64,000 nt of DNA from Adhaeribacter swui (GTDB taxonomy: Bacteria; Bacteroidota; Bacteroidia; Cytophagales; Hymenobacteraceae). A program made the position numbers and the translations under genes. The stretch's first letter is position 1, and each line of letters starts with the position of its first letter. Positions 24,596 through 33,946 of the stretch are shown one piece after another. The notes beneath the pieces were generated by a model. That model had not been told where the DNA came from. It saw nothing but the letters and a program-made list of their open reading frames with translations, and did no database searches. The stretch lies in contig NZ_CP055156.1 of the NCBI RefSeq assembly GCF_014217805.1, positions 1,990,585 through 2,054,584 of the forward strand, in the 5' to 3' direction.

Positions 24596-24917
24596 TATTC
24601 AATTATGGTTAGCCGACATTAAAAGGTCTGTAGTAGAAATTTATGATTTCTTACCAGCAGAAAAAGACTTTCACCTGTTCCAGCAAGACCTGAAAACCAG
24701 GAAAGCAGTTGAGCGAAATCTGGAAATAATAGGAGAAGCCCTCAATCGAATTTTAAGAATACATCCTGAAATAAATATTACAAATGCCCGAAGAATTGTA
24801 AATACAAGAAATAGAATAATCCACTGCTACGATACTGTTTCGGAAGACATCATTTGGGCTATAGTGATTAAAGACCTTCCAAAACTGGAAGAAGAAATAG
24901 AAAAGTTGCTTTCGTAA
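24585..24917 (+). CDS. hepT: HepT-like ribonuclease toxin (DUF86)
   Basis: The ATG at 24585 (MESDIQLWLADIK) gives a normal 110-residue HEPN-domain protein; a TTG at 24561 would add eight residues. The active-site motif Rx4HxY is complete as Arg75-NRII-His80-Cys-Tyr82. Arg and His form the RNase centre of HEPN toxins, and the Tyr is the residue modified by MntA in studied pairs. Helix ERNLEIIGEALNRI (43-56) is the typical HepT dimer helix. An intact toxin with an intact antitoxin suggests a functional type VII pair that helps maintain the island or limits phage. Confidence 0.9.
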   Translation: MESDIQLWLADIKRSVVEIYDFLPAEKDFHLFQQDLKTRKAVERNLEIIGEALNRILRIHPEINITNARRIVNTRNRIIHCYDTVSEDIIWAIVIKDLPKLEEEIEKLLS

Positions 24918-25159
24918 AAACAGGACGCTTCAGGCAACTTTCAAGAGCGAATAAAAAGCTCCCTTAAACTAGCGCCAGTGTTCAGCGTAGCGTCACTGGT
25001 GCTTCATGAGCAAAAGGAAGTCTCCTGACTCACGTAAAACAAATTAGCAGATATTGCCGCCAGTCGGGAGACAAGCTTTTGTTATGAAGACACAAGTCTC
25101 GCTACGCTACGGCTTGCGCCAAGGTTGTCTTTAAGATTTCAACTTATCATCAAACAGTA
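24918..25159. repeat. Intergenic DNA with CACTGG hairpin repeat
   Basis: No gene. GCGCCAGTGTTCAGCGTAGC and the following TCACTGGTG (24972-25001), with AAGGAAGTCTCCTGACTC after it, match the block at 30543-30620 and, loosely, 11345-11377. A TGAAGACACAA string at about 25085 belongs to the hairpin family that is well formed at 42313-42336. Confidence 0.5.
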
Positions 25160-25515
25160 GCTAAATGCTACTAACACCAGTTTGGCTGTTGAGGGCCTTC
25201 TAAGGTTCCGGTTTTGCGCAGCAAAATTCCTCAGCGGAGCGAGGAAAGGAAGCTTAGACCAGCCCGAAAGAGTCAAACGAGGCCCGCCGGCCAAGAGGCA
25301 AACTGGTTACTGTTCAAGCTAGATAGCACCATTACCTAGAAAGATGAAATCTTTCTAAAAGCAAGCAGTGGAAAACTCTTATTCTTAAATTATTCTAAAA
25401 GAATTTAGCTTCTAATAGCTTGTTAAAGCAGATGATTAATCCGGACGCCAGCCGGAGTAAAGTCACAGACTTTACATTATAAGTAGACCCAAGTTTTGGA
25501 AACTTACGCCAGAAA
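25160..25515 (-). repeat. Composite intergenic repeat, copy C (full, inverted)
   Basis: Reading on the minus strand: a degenerate GGCGTAAGTTTCCAAAACTT hairpin (about 25486-25514), then the AAAGTCTGTGACTTTACTCC block (25426-25475), about 95 bp of spacer, then the main block (25160-25330) with GGCCGGCGGGCCTCGTTT and CCTTCCTTTCCTCGCTCCG. The order is the same as in copies D and E. The remaining DNA to permease 6 (25516-25633) ends in a degenerate GAACCTTGATT-type repeat. Confidence 0.7.
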
Positions 25516-25633
25516 ATAGAAGATGACCATTACTTAAAATCTAAGCGGAGTCTCTAATTCTGTTAAAAAGATGGAAAATCAAAAATAACTGAATCACGAG
25601 GAGCCTTTAATCGCATAAATCCTGGTTCGGATA

Positions 25634-28063
25634 TCATTCATTACGCAAAGCTTTCACCGGTTTAGTAAAAGCAGCCCGGATAGATTGATAGCTGATGGTA
25701 AGCACCGCAATGCAAACGGCTAGTATCCCGGCAATCAAGAATACATCCCAAGTGATAGAAACGCGGTACTCATAATCTTGCAGCCATTTTTGCATACCGA
25801 ACCAGGCAATAGGCACTGCCAGGAGTAAGGCAATGAACACTAATTTTAAAAAATTCTGAGTCAGTAACCGGAAAATGTTAAACGTAGAAGCCCCTAGCAC
25901 CAGCCGGATGCTGATTTCTTTGCTGCGTTGCTCCACCATAAATGCCGATAAAGCAAACAAGCCCAGGCAAGCCACGATTATAGCCAGTATCGCAAAACTG
26001 CTAAAGATCTGGCCCATGTGCTGCACGTCTTCGTGCATGCGGGCGTAAGACTCGTCGAGGAAGCTAAACCGGATAGGTTGGTGCGGCGCTACGGTTTTCC
26101 AAACGGTGGTTAGGTCTTGCAGCAGGTTAGCCATTTGCGGGGTATTTACTTTTACCGCCACTACCGACGGGCTATTGCCTAACACCAGGCACAAGGGTTC
26201 GATATTTTGTTTAAACGTTTCGTAATGAAAGTCTTCAATTACCCCGATGATCGTCCAGGTTTGGCCGCCATTGGTAATGCGTTGACCAATGGGTTGTGCA
26301 AAATTAAATTTTTGAATTAGCGCTTGGTTTACTACTACGGCTTGGGCGTCGGAGGCCAGGTCGCGGGAGAAATCCTGTCCAGCGGTAATTTTCATGCCCA
26401 GGGTTTTCACGTAATCCTGGTCTACTTCCCAAATCTGACCATTAATAGAACTTTCTTCGGTAACTTTTCCCTCTTTCCAGAAAGAGTTGCCATTGCGTTT
26501 GGTATCTTTCACGGGCAGGTAATCGCTTACGCTCACACTTTTTACCTCAGGTAAGCGCAGGAGTTCGGTTTTTAAAGTTTTTATCTTATTGCCTAACGTA
26601 TTGGTGCCTTGCAGTAAAATCACTTGGTCTTTCTCAAAGCCAATTTCTTTATTCAGAATATAATTCATTTGCCGGTAGATGATAAAAGTACCGACAATTA
26701 GAACAATAGAAGTAGTAAATTGAAAAACCACTAATAAACCGCGGGTGCCGGAGCTTTTGCTACCGCGGCTGACAGCACCTTTTAATACGCTAACCGGTTG
26801 AAAAGCCGACAAGTAAAATGCCGGATACAATCCTGCCACTACACCTACAACCACAGCCGCAGAAAGTAAAGTAGGCAGCAGCCACCAGGCCTGCCACGGA
26901 ATAACCAGCGCTTTAGCGGCTAGTTGGTTAAAATAAGGCAGTAAAAGCCAGGCCAGGATAAGCCCAACAGCAAAAGAAATAACGCTGTATAAAAGCGACT
27001 CGGTTAAGAATTGTTTAACTAAACTGCTACGGTAAGAGCCTAACACTTTGCGTAAGCCTACTTCTTTGGCCCGGTTGGCCGATTTAGCCGTAGACAGGTT
27101 AATGAAGTTAATGCAGGCAATTATTAAAATAAAGGCCGCAATAGCGCCAAACAAATACACAAACCGAATATCGCCGTACTTAGACCAGGTGTCCCGGATG
27201 CCGTTGGAGTACAGGTGAATATCCAGAAGCGGCTGCAGCTTAAACGTAATATTTTTAACAATGTTTGCCGCCTCTACGTTACCATTCGCCACCATTTGCG
27301 GCACCATGTTTTTCTCAATAACGGAGATTAATTTTTTCGTTAATTGCTTGGCATCTGCTCCTGGCCGCAGCAATACATAAGTCAGGTAATTGGTGTTTTG
27401 CCAATTGGTTTGTTCGCCCGGGAAAAATTCCAGCCCGGTTAAAGTAAGTAAAAAATCGTACTGCAGGTGCGAGGTAGCCGGCATGTCGGCCATTACGCCG
27501 CCAATTTTGTAAGGCTTTTCGGTGTTGTCGTTAATGATTAAAGTTTTGCCAACCGGGTTTTCGTTCGGGAAAAATTTATCGGCTTTTGTTTTAGAGATAA
27601 CAATGGTGTTAGGTTCCGCGAGAGCGTGCTGCCGGTCGCCGTATACCATGGGCAGTTGCAGCAAATCTATTAAATCCTGATCGACAAAGGCTACGTGTTC
27701 TTCGTAGGAGTTTTCCAGCCTATCGCTGCGCCTAATTTGGGCGTTGCCGGCCCCAAAAAGTTCGCTGGCAATTAAGCGACCTGCTTTTTCAATTTCCGGG
27801 AAATCGGCTTTTAACGCTTTGGCAAAGGGAGCCTGAAAATGAACACTTTTTATAATCTCACCCTGGTTGTTAAAATCTATTGCCACCCGGTAAATGCGCT
27901 CCGCATGCGGCACGTGGCGGTCGTAGCGCAGCTCGTCGCGGATGTATAAAGAAATTAAAAAACAGGCCGCAATGCCTAACGCAAAGCCGCCCACTTTAAT
28001 GGCCGCATACATTTTTTGCTTCGTTAAAGAACGCCAGGCAATTTTAAAATAGTTTTTTAACAT
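25634..28063 (-). CDS. FtsX/MacB-type ABC transporter permease 6
   Basis: An 809-aa copy and one of the more diverged ones: it starts MLKNYFKIAWRSLTKQKMYAAIKVGGFALG, where the others have RNL.RHK.., and ends FTKPVKALRNE with Lys instead of Asn/Glu in the tail signature. The coupling motifs are RAKEVGLRKVLGSYRSS and RSKEISIRLVLGA, the second with Leu replacing Lys at the motif centre. The two-by-four membrane helix layout is unchanged. Permease 7 ends 35 bp upstream of its start, so permeases 7 and 6 form one unit. Confidence 0.93.
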   Translation of the reverse strand: MLKNYFKIAWRSLTKQKMYAAIKVGGFALGIAACFLISLYIRDELRYDRHVPHAERIYRVAIDFNNQGEIIKSVHFQAPFAKALKADFPEIEKAGRLIASELFGAGNAQIRRSDRLENSYEEHVAFVDQDLIDLLQLPMVYGDRQHALAEPNTIVISKTKADKFFPNENPVGKTLIINDNTEKPYKIGGVMADMPATSHLQYDFLLTLTGLEFFPGEQTNWQNTNYLTYVLLRPGADAKQLTKKLISVIEKNMVPQMVANGNVEAANIVKNITFKLQPLLDIHLYSNGIRDTWSKYGDIRFVYLFGAIAAFILIIACINFINLSTAKSANRAKEVGLRKVLGSYRSSLVKQFLTESLLYSVISFAVGLILAWLLLPYFNQLAAKALVIPWQAWWLLPTLLSAAVVVGVVAGLYPAFYLSAFQPVSVLKGAVSRGSKSSGTRGLLVVFQFTTSIVLIVGTFIIYRQMNYILNKEIGFEKDQVILLQGTNTLGNKIKTLKTELLRLPEVKSVSVSDYLPVKDTKRNGNSFWKEGKVTEESSINGQIWEVDQDYVKTLGMKITAGQDFSRDLASDAQAVVVNQALIQKFNFAQPIGQRITNGGQTWTIIGVIEDFHYETFKQNIEPLCLVLGNSPSVVAVKVNTPQMANLLQDLTTVWKTVAPHQPIRFSFLDESYARMHEDVQHMGQIFSSFAILAIIVACLGLFALSAFMVEQRSKEISIRLVLGASTFNIFRLLTQNFLKLVFIALLLAVPIAWFGMQKWLQDYEYRVSITWDVFLIAGILAVCIAVLTISYQSIRAAFTKPVKALRNE

Positions 28064-28098
28064 AACCGTACTTACAAAAATTTAAAAATCTACTGTTC

Positions 28099-30495
28099 CT
28101 ACTCGTCGCGTAGGGCATTTACCGGGTTAGCCACCGCTACTTTTAAAGCCTGGAAACTTACCGTTACAATCGCAATGAGCAAGGCCATAACGCCGGCTAC
28201 AATAAATATCAGCGCGCTGAGTTCTACGCGGTAGGTAAAATCCTGCAACCATTTGTGCATGGCCCACCAGGCTAATGGCCAGGCCAGAATATTGGCCAGC
28301 AATACTAATTTTAAAAAATCCTGAGAGAGCAAAGTCACCACGTTGCTCACCGAAGCGCCCAATACTTTGCGGATGCCAATTTCTTTGCGGCGTTGCTGGG
28401 TGGTGTAAGAAGCCAAACCTAATAAACCGAGGCAAGCAATAGAAATAGCCAGTACGGAGAATACTGCCAGTATTTGCGCCTGCTTTTGTTCGCTCTTATA
28501 CAACTTGCCAAACGACTCGTCGAGGAACGTATATTGAAACGGATATTTTGGTGCGGTTTGATTGAACACTTTTTCGATGGCCGCCAGGCTGGATTTTGGG
28601 TTGCCCGCGGCTAGCCGGATAGCCACCAAGCGGCGATCGGGGCGCATAGCTATTACCAGGGGTTCAATGGTTTCTTTCAGCGAAGAAAAATGAAAATCCT
28701 GCACTACCCCAGTTACTTTGCGGCGACGTGGCGCTTGTTGTTCAGCCCAATGGCTGGGATCCACAAATTCTTTCCCGATAGCTTCCTGCGGCGTCCAGCC
28801 TAAGTTTTTAACCGCGGTTTCGTTCAGTAAAATGGCCGCTACCGAATCCGTAGCAAAAGATTTTGAAAAATTACGGCCTGCTATTAGTTTAATGCCGAGC
28901 GTTGGCAAATAATTTTCATCGGAAAAAGCCGTCCGGAAACTCCAGGTCTCGTTGGGTTTATCGATTACGTTAAATACATACCTATCGTGGAAACCACCCG
29001 GTTCCCCCGACATTACCGATACCGATTGAACATCCGGCAGTTGCTGTAAACGATTAATAAAAGCGCGGCTCCGGCTGTAAATTTCTTCGTTATCCAACGG
29101 TATGGTAATCACATGTTCTTTACTGAACCCTAAATTTTTGTTCTGCACGTAATCCATCTGCCGGAAAATAACTACGGTGCCAATCATCAGAAAAATTGAC
29201 AGGCTAAACTGCGATACTACCAAGGCTTTCCGTAGTAACGGATGACCCGCACTGGAAGCAAGTCGCCCGCGTAAAACTTTTACCGGCTCAAACGACGATA
29301 AAAAGAAAGCCGGATAACTGCCCGCCAGCAAACCCACTCCCAGGGCAACGCCCACTAAAAACACGTATAACCAAGGATTAGTAAAAGGAATAGCTAAGTG
29401 CTTTTCGGCGAATGTGTTAAAATAAGGTAATATTAAGATAATTAAACCCAGCGATAAAGCTACCGCGATAAACGTGAGCAAGGTAGATTCGCTTAAAAAC
29501 TGGCTGATTAAATGTTGCTTGTATGCGCCCAAAACCTTGCGCACGCCCACTTCTTTCGCGCGGCCAGCCGAACGGGCTGAAGCCAGATTCATAAAATTAA
29601 TGCAGGCAATGAGCAAGATAAAAACGGCAATCGCCGAAAAAATATACACGTTGCTTTTATTACCCTGCTCCGCAAAATCGAACTGCGTGTTGGTATCCAG
29701 GTGAATGGCGTGGAGCGGTTGTAGTTCCAGGGTCATATTCTGCCCTTCTTTTTTAGTTTCGGAGCCCCGGTGTTTCTCCATGAAAGCGGGGAATTGTGCG
29801 AGCAGGTTTTCGGGATTGGTTTTCTCTTCCAGCAGCACGTAGGTAAACATCGAATTATTATTCCAGCGCTGGAACCACTCCTGGCTTTCGTAATCTTTAA
29901 TCGAAAATACAAAATCAAATTTCAGATGCGAGTTATCGGGCACGTTGGCCACTACCCCAGCTACTTTGCACGTTTGGTTTTTATCCAGGGTCAGGAGTTT
30001 GCCCATCGGGTTTTCGGAACCGAAATACTTTTGAGCAATGGCTTGGCTGATGACTACATTATCCGGGTCGGCAAGGGCCTGGCGCGGATCGCCTTGCACC
30101 AGCGGAAAAGAAAACATTGTTAGAAATTCAGGATCCGTAATAAATACCCGTTCTTCTTTAAAAGTTTTGTCCTGGTACGAAAACAAGGCATTCGTGGACA
30201 TTACCCGTACGGCTGCTTTTACATCGCTGGGAAAATCAGTGAGCAGCGCCGGCGCATATGGCCCCGACACGTACGGTATCTTGGTCTTATCGCCGTTCAT
30301 GTTACCAACCCGCAGCACCCGGTAAATGCGGTCGCCCTGCGCGTGGAATTTATCGTAACTCAACTCGTTCTGCACAAATAAAAATATCAGCAAACAACAG
30401 GTTATACCCAGCGTTAGCCCGACTACGTTGATGGCGGTATAAAACTTCTGCCGCAGCAAATTCCGGTAAGCAAGTTTTAAGTAGTTGTAAAGCAT
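28099..30495 (-). CDS. FtsX/MacB-type ABC transporter permease 7
   Basis: The frame extends to 30627, but the first 44 residues would be repeat-derived, and the ATG at 30495 gives the family start MLYNYLKLAYRNLLRQKFYTAINVVGLTLG (798 aa). It ends NPVNALRDE. Coupling motifs are RAKEVGVRKVLGAYKQHL and RRKEIGIRKVLGASVSN. The first periplasmic domain is similar to that of permease 4. It leads a two-gene unit with permease 6. No sigma-54-like element was found in the 873 bp before it; that gap holds repeat copy D. Confidence 0.93.
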   Translation of the reverse strand: MLYNYLKLAYRNLLRQKFYTAINVVGLTLGITCCLLIFLFVQNELSYDKFHAQGDRIYRVLRVGNMNGDKTKIPYVSGPYAPALLTDFPSDVKAAVRVMSTNALFSYQDKTFKEERVFITDPEFLTMFSFPLVQGDPRQALADPDNVVISQAIAQKYFGSENPMGKLLTLDKNQTCKVAGVVANVPDNSHLKFDFVFSIKDYESQEWFQRWNNNSMFTYVLLEEKTNPENLLAQFPAFMEKHRGSETKKEGQNMTLELQPLHAIHLDTNTQFDFAEQGNKSNVYIFSAIAVFILLIACINFMNLASARSAGRAKEVGVRKVLGAYKQHLISQFLSESTLLTFIAVALSLGLIILILPYFNTFAEKHLAIPFTNPWLYVFLVGVALGVGLLAGSYPAFFLSSFEPVKVLRGRLASSAGHPLLRKALVVSQFSLSIFLMIGTVVIFRQMDYVQNKNLGFSKEHVITIPLDNEEIYSRSRAFINRLQQLPDVQSVSVMSGEPGGFHDRYVFNVIDKPNETWSFRTAFSDENYLPTLGIKLIAGRNFSKSFATDSVAAILLNETAVKNLGWTPQEAIGKEFVDPSHWAEQQAPRRRKVTGVVQDFHFSSLKETIEPLVIAMRPDRRLVAIRLAAGNPKSSLAAIEKVFNQTAPKYPFQYTFLDESFGKLYKSEQKQAQILAVFSVLAISIACLGLLGLASYTTQQRRKEIGIRKVLGASVSNVVTLLSQDFLKLVLLANILAWPLAWWAMHKWLQDFTYRVELSALIFIVAGVMALLIAIVTVSFQALKVAVANPVNALRDE

Positions 30496-30542
30496 GAGAT
30501 GGATTGTTAATTTTTTAAATTTTTCTAATTTTAGTAAGTCGG

Positions 30543-30620
30543 TTACTGATTTCATTACACTGGCGTCCGTGTTTCGCGTAGTGGCACTGGTGGCTTTTTG
30601 ACAAGAAGTTAGTCTCCTGC
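30543..30620 (+). repeat. CACTGG hairpin repeat
   Basis: ACACTGGCGTCCGTGTTTCG...GTGGCACTGGTGGC, followed by AAGTTAGTCTCCTGCC, matches the block after the HepT gene at 24972. It explains the false N-terminal extension of permease 7. Confidence 0.5.
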
Positions 30621-30691
30621 CTGGCATATCTGCTTTTGTAATTGGTTTCTTTTAATTCTTTGGAGTCTTTTCAAGTCTCCAGGCTCTTTCT

Positions 30692-31036
30692 CTGGTGCAA
30701 GTTTTTAAACTTGTACCTACCAATAAGGTAAAGTCTGTAACTTTACTCCGGCTTTAGCCGGAACCTTGATCTGCTTATTATAAGCTGCTAAAAAGTAAAT
30801 TTTTAAAAATTTAGTATTCTACTGTACTTACTTGGAGCCTGTTCCAGCCTCCATTTACTGGTGCTATCTAACTGGCTAACTACAAGTTTTGCCTCGTGGC
30901 CGGCGGGCCTCGTTTGGCTCTCTCGCACGGGCTAGCCTTCCTTTCCTCGACTCCGTCTGCGGAATTTTGCTGCGCAAAACCGGAACCCTAGCAGGTGCTC
31001 AATAGCCAAACTGGTGTCATTTGCTTTTAGCTTCTG
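30692..31036 (+). repeat. Composite intergenic repeat, copy D (full)
   Basis: A hairpin (TGGTGCAAGTTTTTAAACTT, about 30694-30719), then AAAGTCTGTAACTTTACTCC with a GGCTTTAGCC hairpin (30727-30776), a 57-bp spacer, then GGAGCCTGTTCCAGCCTCC (30834) through GCCTCGTGGCCGGCGGGCC and CCTTCCTTTCCTCG to AATAGCCAAACTGGTGTC. The element contains no open frame of its own. Confidence 0.7.
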
Positions 31037-31368
31037 TCTGATGCTTGACTACCATTTTTCTTGTTTTTCTAGCTGACATCTGTGTATATTTCATTGCTAG
31101 TGCCTTTTCGCAGTTATTGTTTTTCAGATTTATCTTGTCAAATCAAACCAATCTAGTCTAATCAGTTGCAGAAAGTCCCCCTTTGGAGGGGGTAGGGGGA
31201 GGATAAACAGTATCAGATTAGTGACCACAATCATTCCTTGCCTTCTCAATCCTCAATCACCCACTTAAATAATTGTCGTTTTCCCCTCTAAGACTTGCGC
31301 AAGTTCCATCAAATCTAATAACATCTGAATCCAGGTAATCCTCTAATCCTATAAATCAAAGTTCCGGC
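31037..31368. other. Intergenic DNA before permease 8 stop
   Basis: No gene. It contains a GTCCCCCTTTGGAGGGGG palindrome (about 31169-31186), of the same class as the CCCCTTCTCC elements elsewhere, and a GAACCTTGATT-type half repeat (AATCCTATAAATCAAAGTTCC) ending at the stop codon. Confidence 0.5.
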
Positions 31369-33726
31369 CTACTCGCTGCGCAGGGAGTTTACCGGGTTGG
31401 CGACGGCACTGCGTACAGCCTGGAAGCTTACTGTTATAAGCGCAATGCCCAAAGTAGCTACCCCGGCCAAGGCAAAAATCCACCAGCCTAAATCGGCGCG
31501 GAATGCAAAGTTTTGCAGCCATTTATTCATGGCCCACCAGGCGAGCGGCCAGGCCAACACATTGGCTAGTAACACTAATTTTAAAAAATCACGGGAGAGC
31601 AAGGCCACAATGTTAAATACGGAGGCTCCCAGCACTTTGCGCACGCCTATTTCTTTGGTGCGCTGCTCAGCGGTAAATAAAGCCAAGCCAAATAAGCCTA
31701 AACAAGAAATAAAAATAGCCAAGCCCGCAAAACAGTTAATCAGGGTGCCAATAGTTATTTCGCTCCGGTATTGTTGTTCAAAAACTTCGTCCAGAAACTT
31801 GTACTCGAACGGGTAACCCGGATTATAGGTGCGCATGGCTTTTTCCAGACTGGCCAAGGCTTCTTTGGTTTTGCCGGGTTCGGTGCGTACCAGCAAAATG
31901 CCTTCGCCGCGGGGTTTTGGTAACGGCAGCATAATCAAGGGCTTAATGGGTTCGTGCAGCGATTGCATATGAAAGTTTTTCGTAACGCCAATTATTTTCC
32001 CTTTGCCATTCCAGAACGATACGGTTTGCCCTACCGGGTTTTGCAGGCCCATAATGTCGGCGGCGGCTTCGTTTATAATGTAAGTGCTGCTGTCACTAGC
32101 AAAATCATAGGAAAAAGACCGGCCTTCTTTTAATGGAATATTCATGGTTCTGAAGTAGTCGTAATCCACAAATACGCCGGAAACAGAAGAAGCTTCTTTT
32201 TCGGATTTGCCGGGCCATTGCAAGTCTGCCGACGTGTTATTAATATCCAGGGGAAGGTTGCTAGTGGCCGTAACCCATTTAATACCCGGGGTTTGTAATA
32301 TTTCGTTTTTAAAAGCTTTTATATTTTTATCGAGATTGCCCTCTACGCCAATAGAAATTACATTTTCCCGATCAAAACCTAAGTTACTGTTCTGAATAAA
32401 GGAAATCTGGCGGTGAATAACCAGGGTGCCTACAATCAGAACAAGCGACAAGGTAAATTGAAAAACGACCAGGCCTTTGCGCAACAGCAACGATTTAAAA
32501 CCAAACTTAATGCTGCCTTTCAATACTTTTACTGGCTCCAGCGACGATAAAAACAAGGCCGGATAACTGCCCGCAACAAGGCCGGTAATTACGGCAATGC
32601 TTATTAAGGATAAGGAGAACAAAGGGCTGGAATAATCGATAGCAATGGTTTTGCCGGTAACCTGGTTAAAAACAGGCAACAATAAAATTACCCCTATCAC
32701 CGAGAGAAGTACCGCCAGTAAAGCTGTGAGCAAAGCCTCGCCCATAAATTGCCCCACCAGCAACGATCGGGCTGCTCCGATTACTTTCCGGATGCCTACT
32801 TCTTTCGAGCGTTTGGCGGAGCGGGCCGTAGCCAGGTTCATAAAATTAATGCAGGCAATCAGTAAAATAAATACGGCTACCACGGTAAACAAGCGCACGT
32901 ACGCAATGCGGCCGCCATCGGGTTTACCGGCTTTGTAGGCGTATAAATGCATATCCGCCAGGGGTTGCAGGAAAAAATCAGCTTTTTGTTCCGGATGATT
33001 TTGCGGCATGTATTTCCGGATTTGCCCATCTACTTTGGCAAAATCCGCATCGGGCCGCAGTTGCAGAAAGGTGTTAAAACTAAAGTTACCCCAGGTTTTT
33101 GCCCAATCATTCTTTTTAATAAAAATTTCTAGTGGCAACACAAAATCAAACTGCAAAGAAGAGTTCTTGGGCATATCCTGCATTACACCGGTTACCCGCA
33201 CATTGCTCTGATCTTTGATGTGAATAATTTGCCCGAGCGCCGGCTGGTTCCCGAAATACTTGCGCGCTAAAGATTGAGAGATCACCACCGCATCCGGGGC
33301 AGTTAAGGCAGTTTTGGGGTCCCCTTCTACCAGCGGAAAAGAGAACATCTGAAATAGCTCAGGACCAACAAACCGGCCTTTGGTTTCTTTGTTGATTTTG
33401 CCATTTGCTTCGAATAACACGCCCAGATCCCATTCGGTCATCTGTACCACGTGGGTAATTTCCGGAATTTCTTTGCGCAATGCATCGGCTAAGGGTTGCG
33501 GCGAATTGGCGCCAGTCTGGATTTCGCCCCAATTTAAATTAGCCATAATCCGGTACAAGTGCGGTCCATTTTTGTGGAACCGGTTATAGCTTAATTCGTC
33601 CTGCACCCACAGCATAATTAAAATACTACAGGTCATTCCCAAAGCCAAGCCCATAATGTTTATAAAAGAAAAAGCTTTATGGCGGAGCAGGTTTCGCAAC
33701 GCAATTTTCAGATAGTTCTGGAGCAT
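31369..33726 (-). CDS. FtsX/MacB-type ABC transporter permease 8
   Basis: This shortest paralogue (785 aa) starts MLQNYLKIALRNLLRHKAFSFINIMGLALG and ends NPVNSLRSE. Coupling motifs are RSKEVGIRKVIGAARSLL and RTKEIGVRKVLGASVFN. The first periplasmic domain is about 20 residues shorter than in the other copies. It heads the whole array and has a sigma-54-like control region at 33838-33946. About 870 bp of repeats separate it from permease 7, so it is probably its own transcript. Confidence 0.93.
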   Translation of the reverse strand: MLQNYLKIALRNLLRHKAFSFINIMGLALGMTCSILIMLWVQDELSYNRFHKNGPHLYRIMANLNWGEIQTGANSPQPLADALRKEIPEITHVVQMTEWDLGVLFEANGKINKETKGRFVGPELFQMFSFPLVEGDPKTALTAPDAVVISQSLARKYFGNQPALGQIIHIKDQSNVRVTGVMQDMPKNSSLQFDFVLPLEIFIKKNDWAKTWGNFSFNTFLQLRPDADFAKVDGQIRKYMPQNHPEQKADFFLQPLADMHLYAYKAGKPDGGRIAYVRLFTVVAVFILLIACINFMNLATARSAKRSKEVGIRKVIGAARSLLVGQFMGEALLTALLAVLLSVIGVILLLPVFNQVTGKTIAIDYSSPLFSLSLISIAVITGLVAGSYPALFLSSLEPVKVLKGSIKFGFKSLLLRKGLVVFQFTLSLVLIVGTLVIHRQISFIQNSNLGFDRENVISIGVEGNLDKNIKAFKNEILQTPGIKWVTATSNLPLDINNTSADLQWPGKSEKEASSVSGVFVDYDYFRTMNIPLKEGRSFSYDFASDSSTYIINEAAADIMGLQNPVGQTVSFWNGKGKIIGVTKNFHMQSLHEPIKPLIMLPLPKPRGEGILLVRTEPGKTKEALASLEKAMRTYNPGYPFEYKFLDEVFEQQYRSEITIGTLINCFAGLAIFISCLGLFGLALFTAEQRTKEIGVRKVLGASVFNIVALLSRDFLKLVLLANVLAWPLAWWAMNKWLQNFAFRADLGWWIFALAGVATLGIALITVSFQAVRSAVANPVNSLRSE

Positions 33727-33837
33727 ATCCGCGGAATATAAAATTTAAAAAAATTCGCAATTCTAAAATTTAGAAGGCTACTGCCCAGGAGCATCTGGCA
33801 AATAGTAACTCCTCCCGATAATATTAAAATAAGAAAG

Positions 33838-33946
33838 ATGCCATTGTCGTAAATTATTGATTATGAGTAATGTTATGCGATTAAAGTGGGCCGTTTTTTT
33901 TAAATTTTGTCCGATTTTGATACAGTTTTTGTCCGTTTTTAGCACA
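33838..33946 (-). promoter_or_regulatory. Sigma-54-like promoter with tandem 17-bp enhancer elements (permease 8)
   Basis: TGGCAT on the minus strand (33843 to 33838) is followed after five bases by TTAT. Upstream by 65 bp are TGTCCGATTTTGATACA (33908-33924), 5 bp, and TGTCCGTTTTTAGCACA (33930-33946). Between box and enhancers lies TAAATTATTGATT, also present in the TolC region. Confidence 0.6.

Noticed and set aside
30496-30627. N-terminal extension of permease 7
   Set aside because: The extra 44 residues are encoded by the CACTGG repeat and precede the family start MLYNYLKLAYRN.
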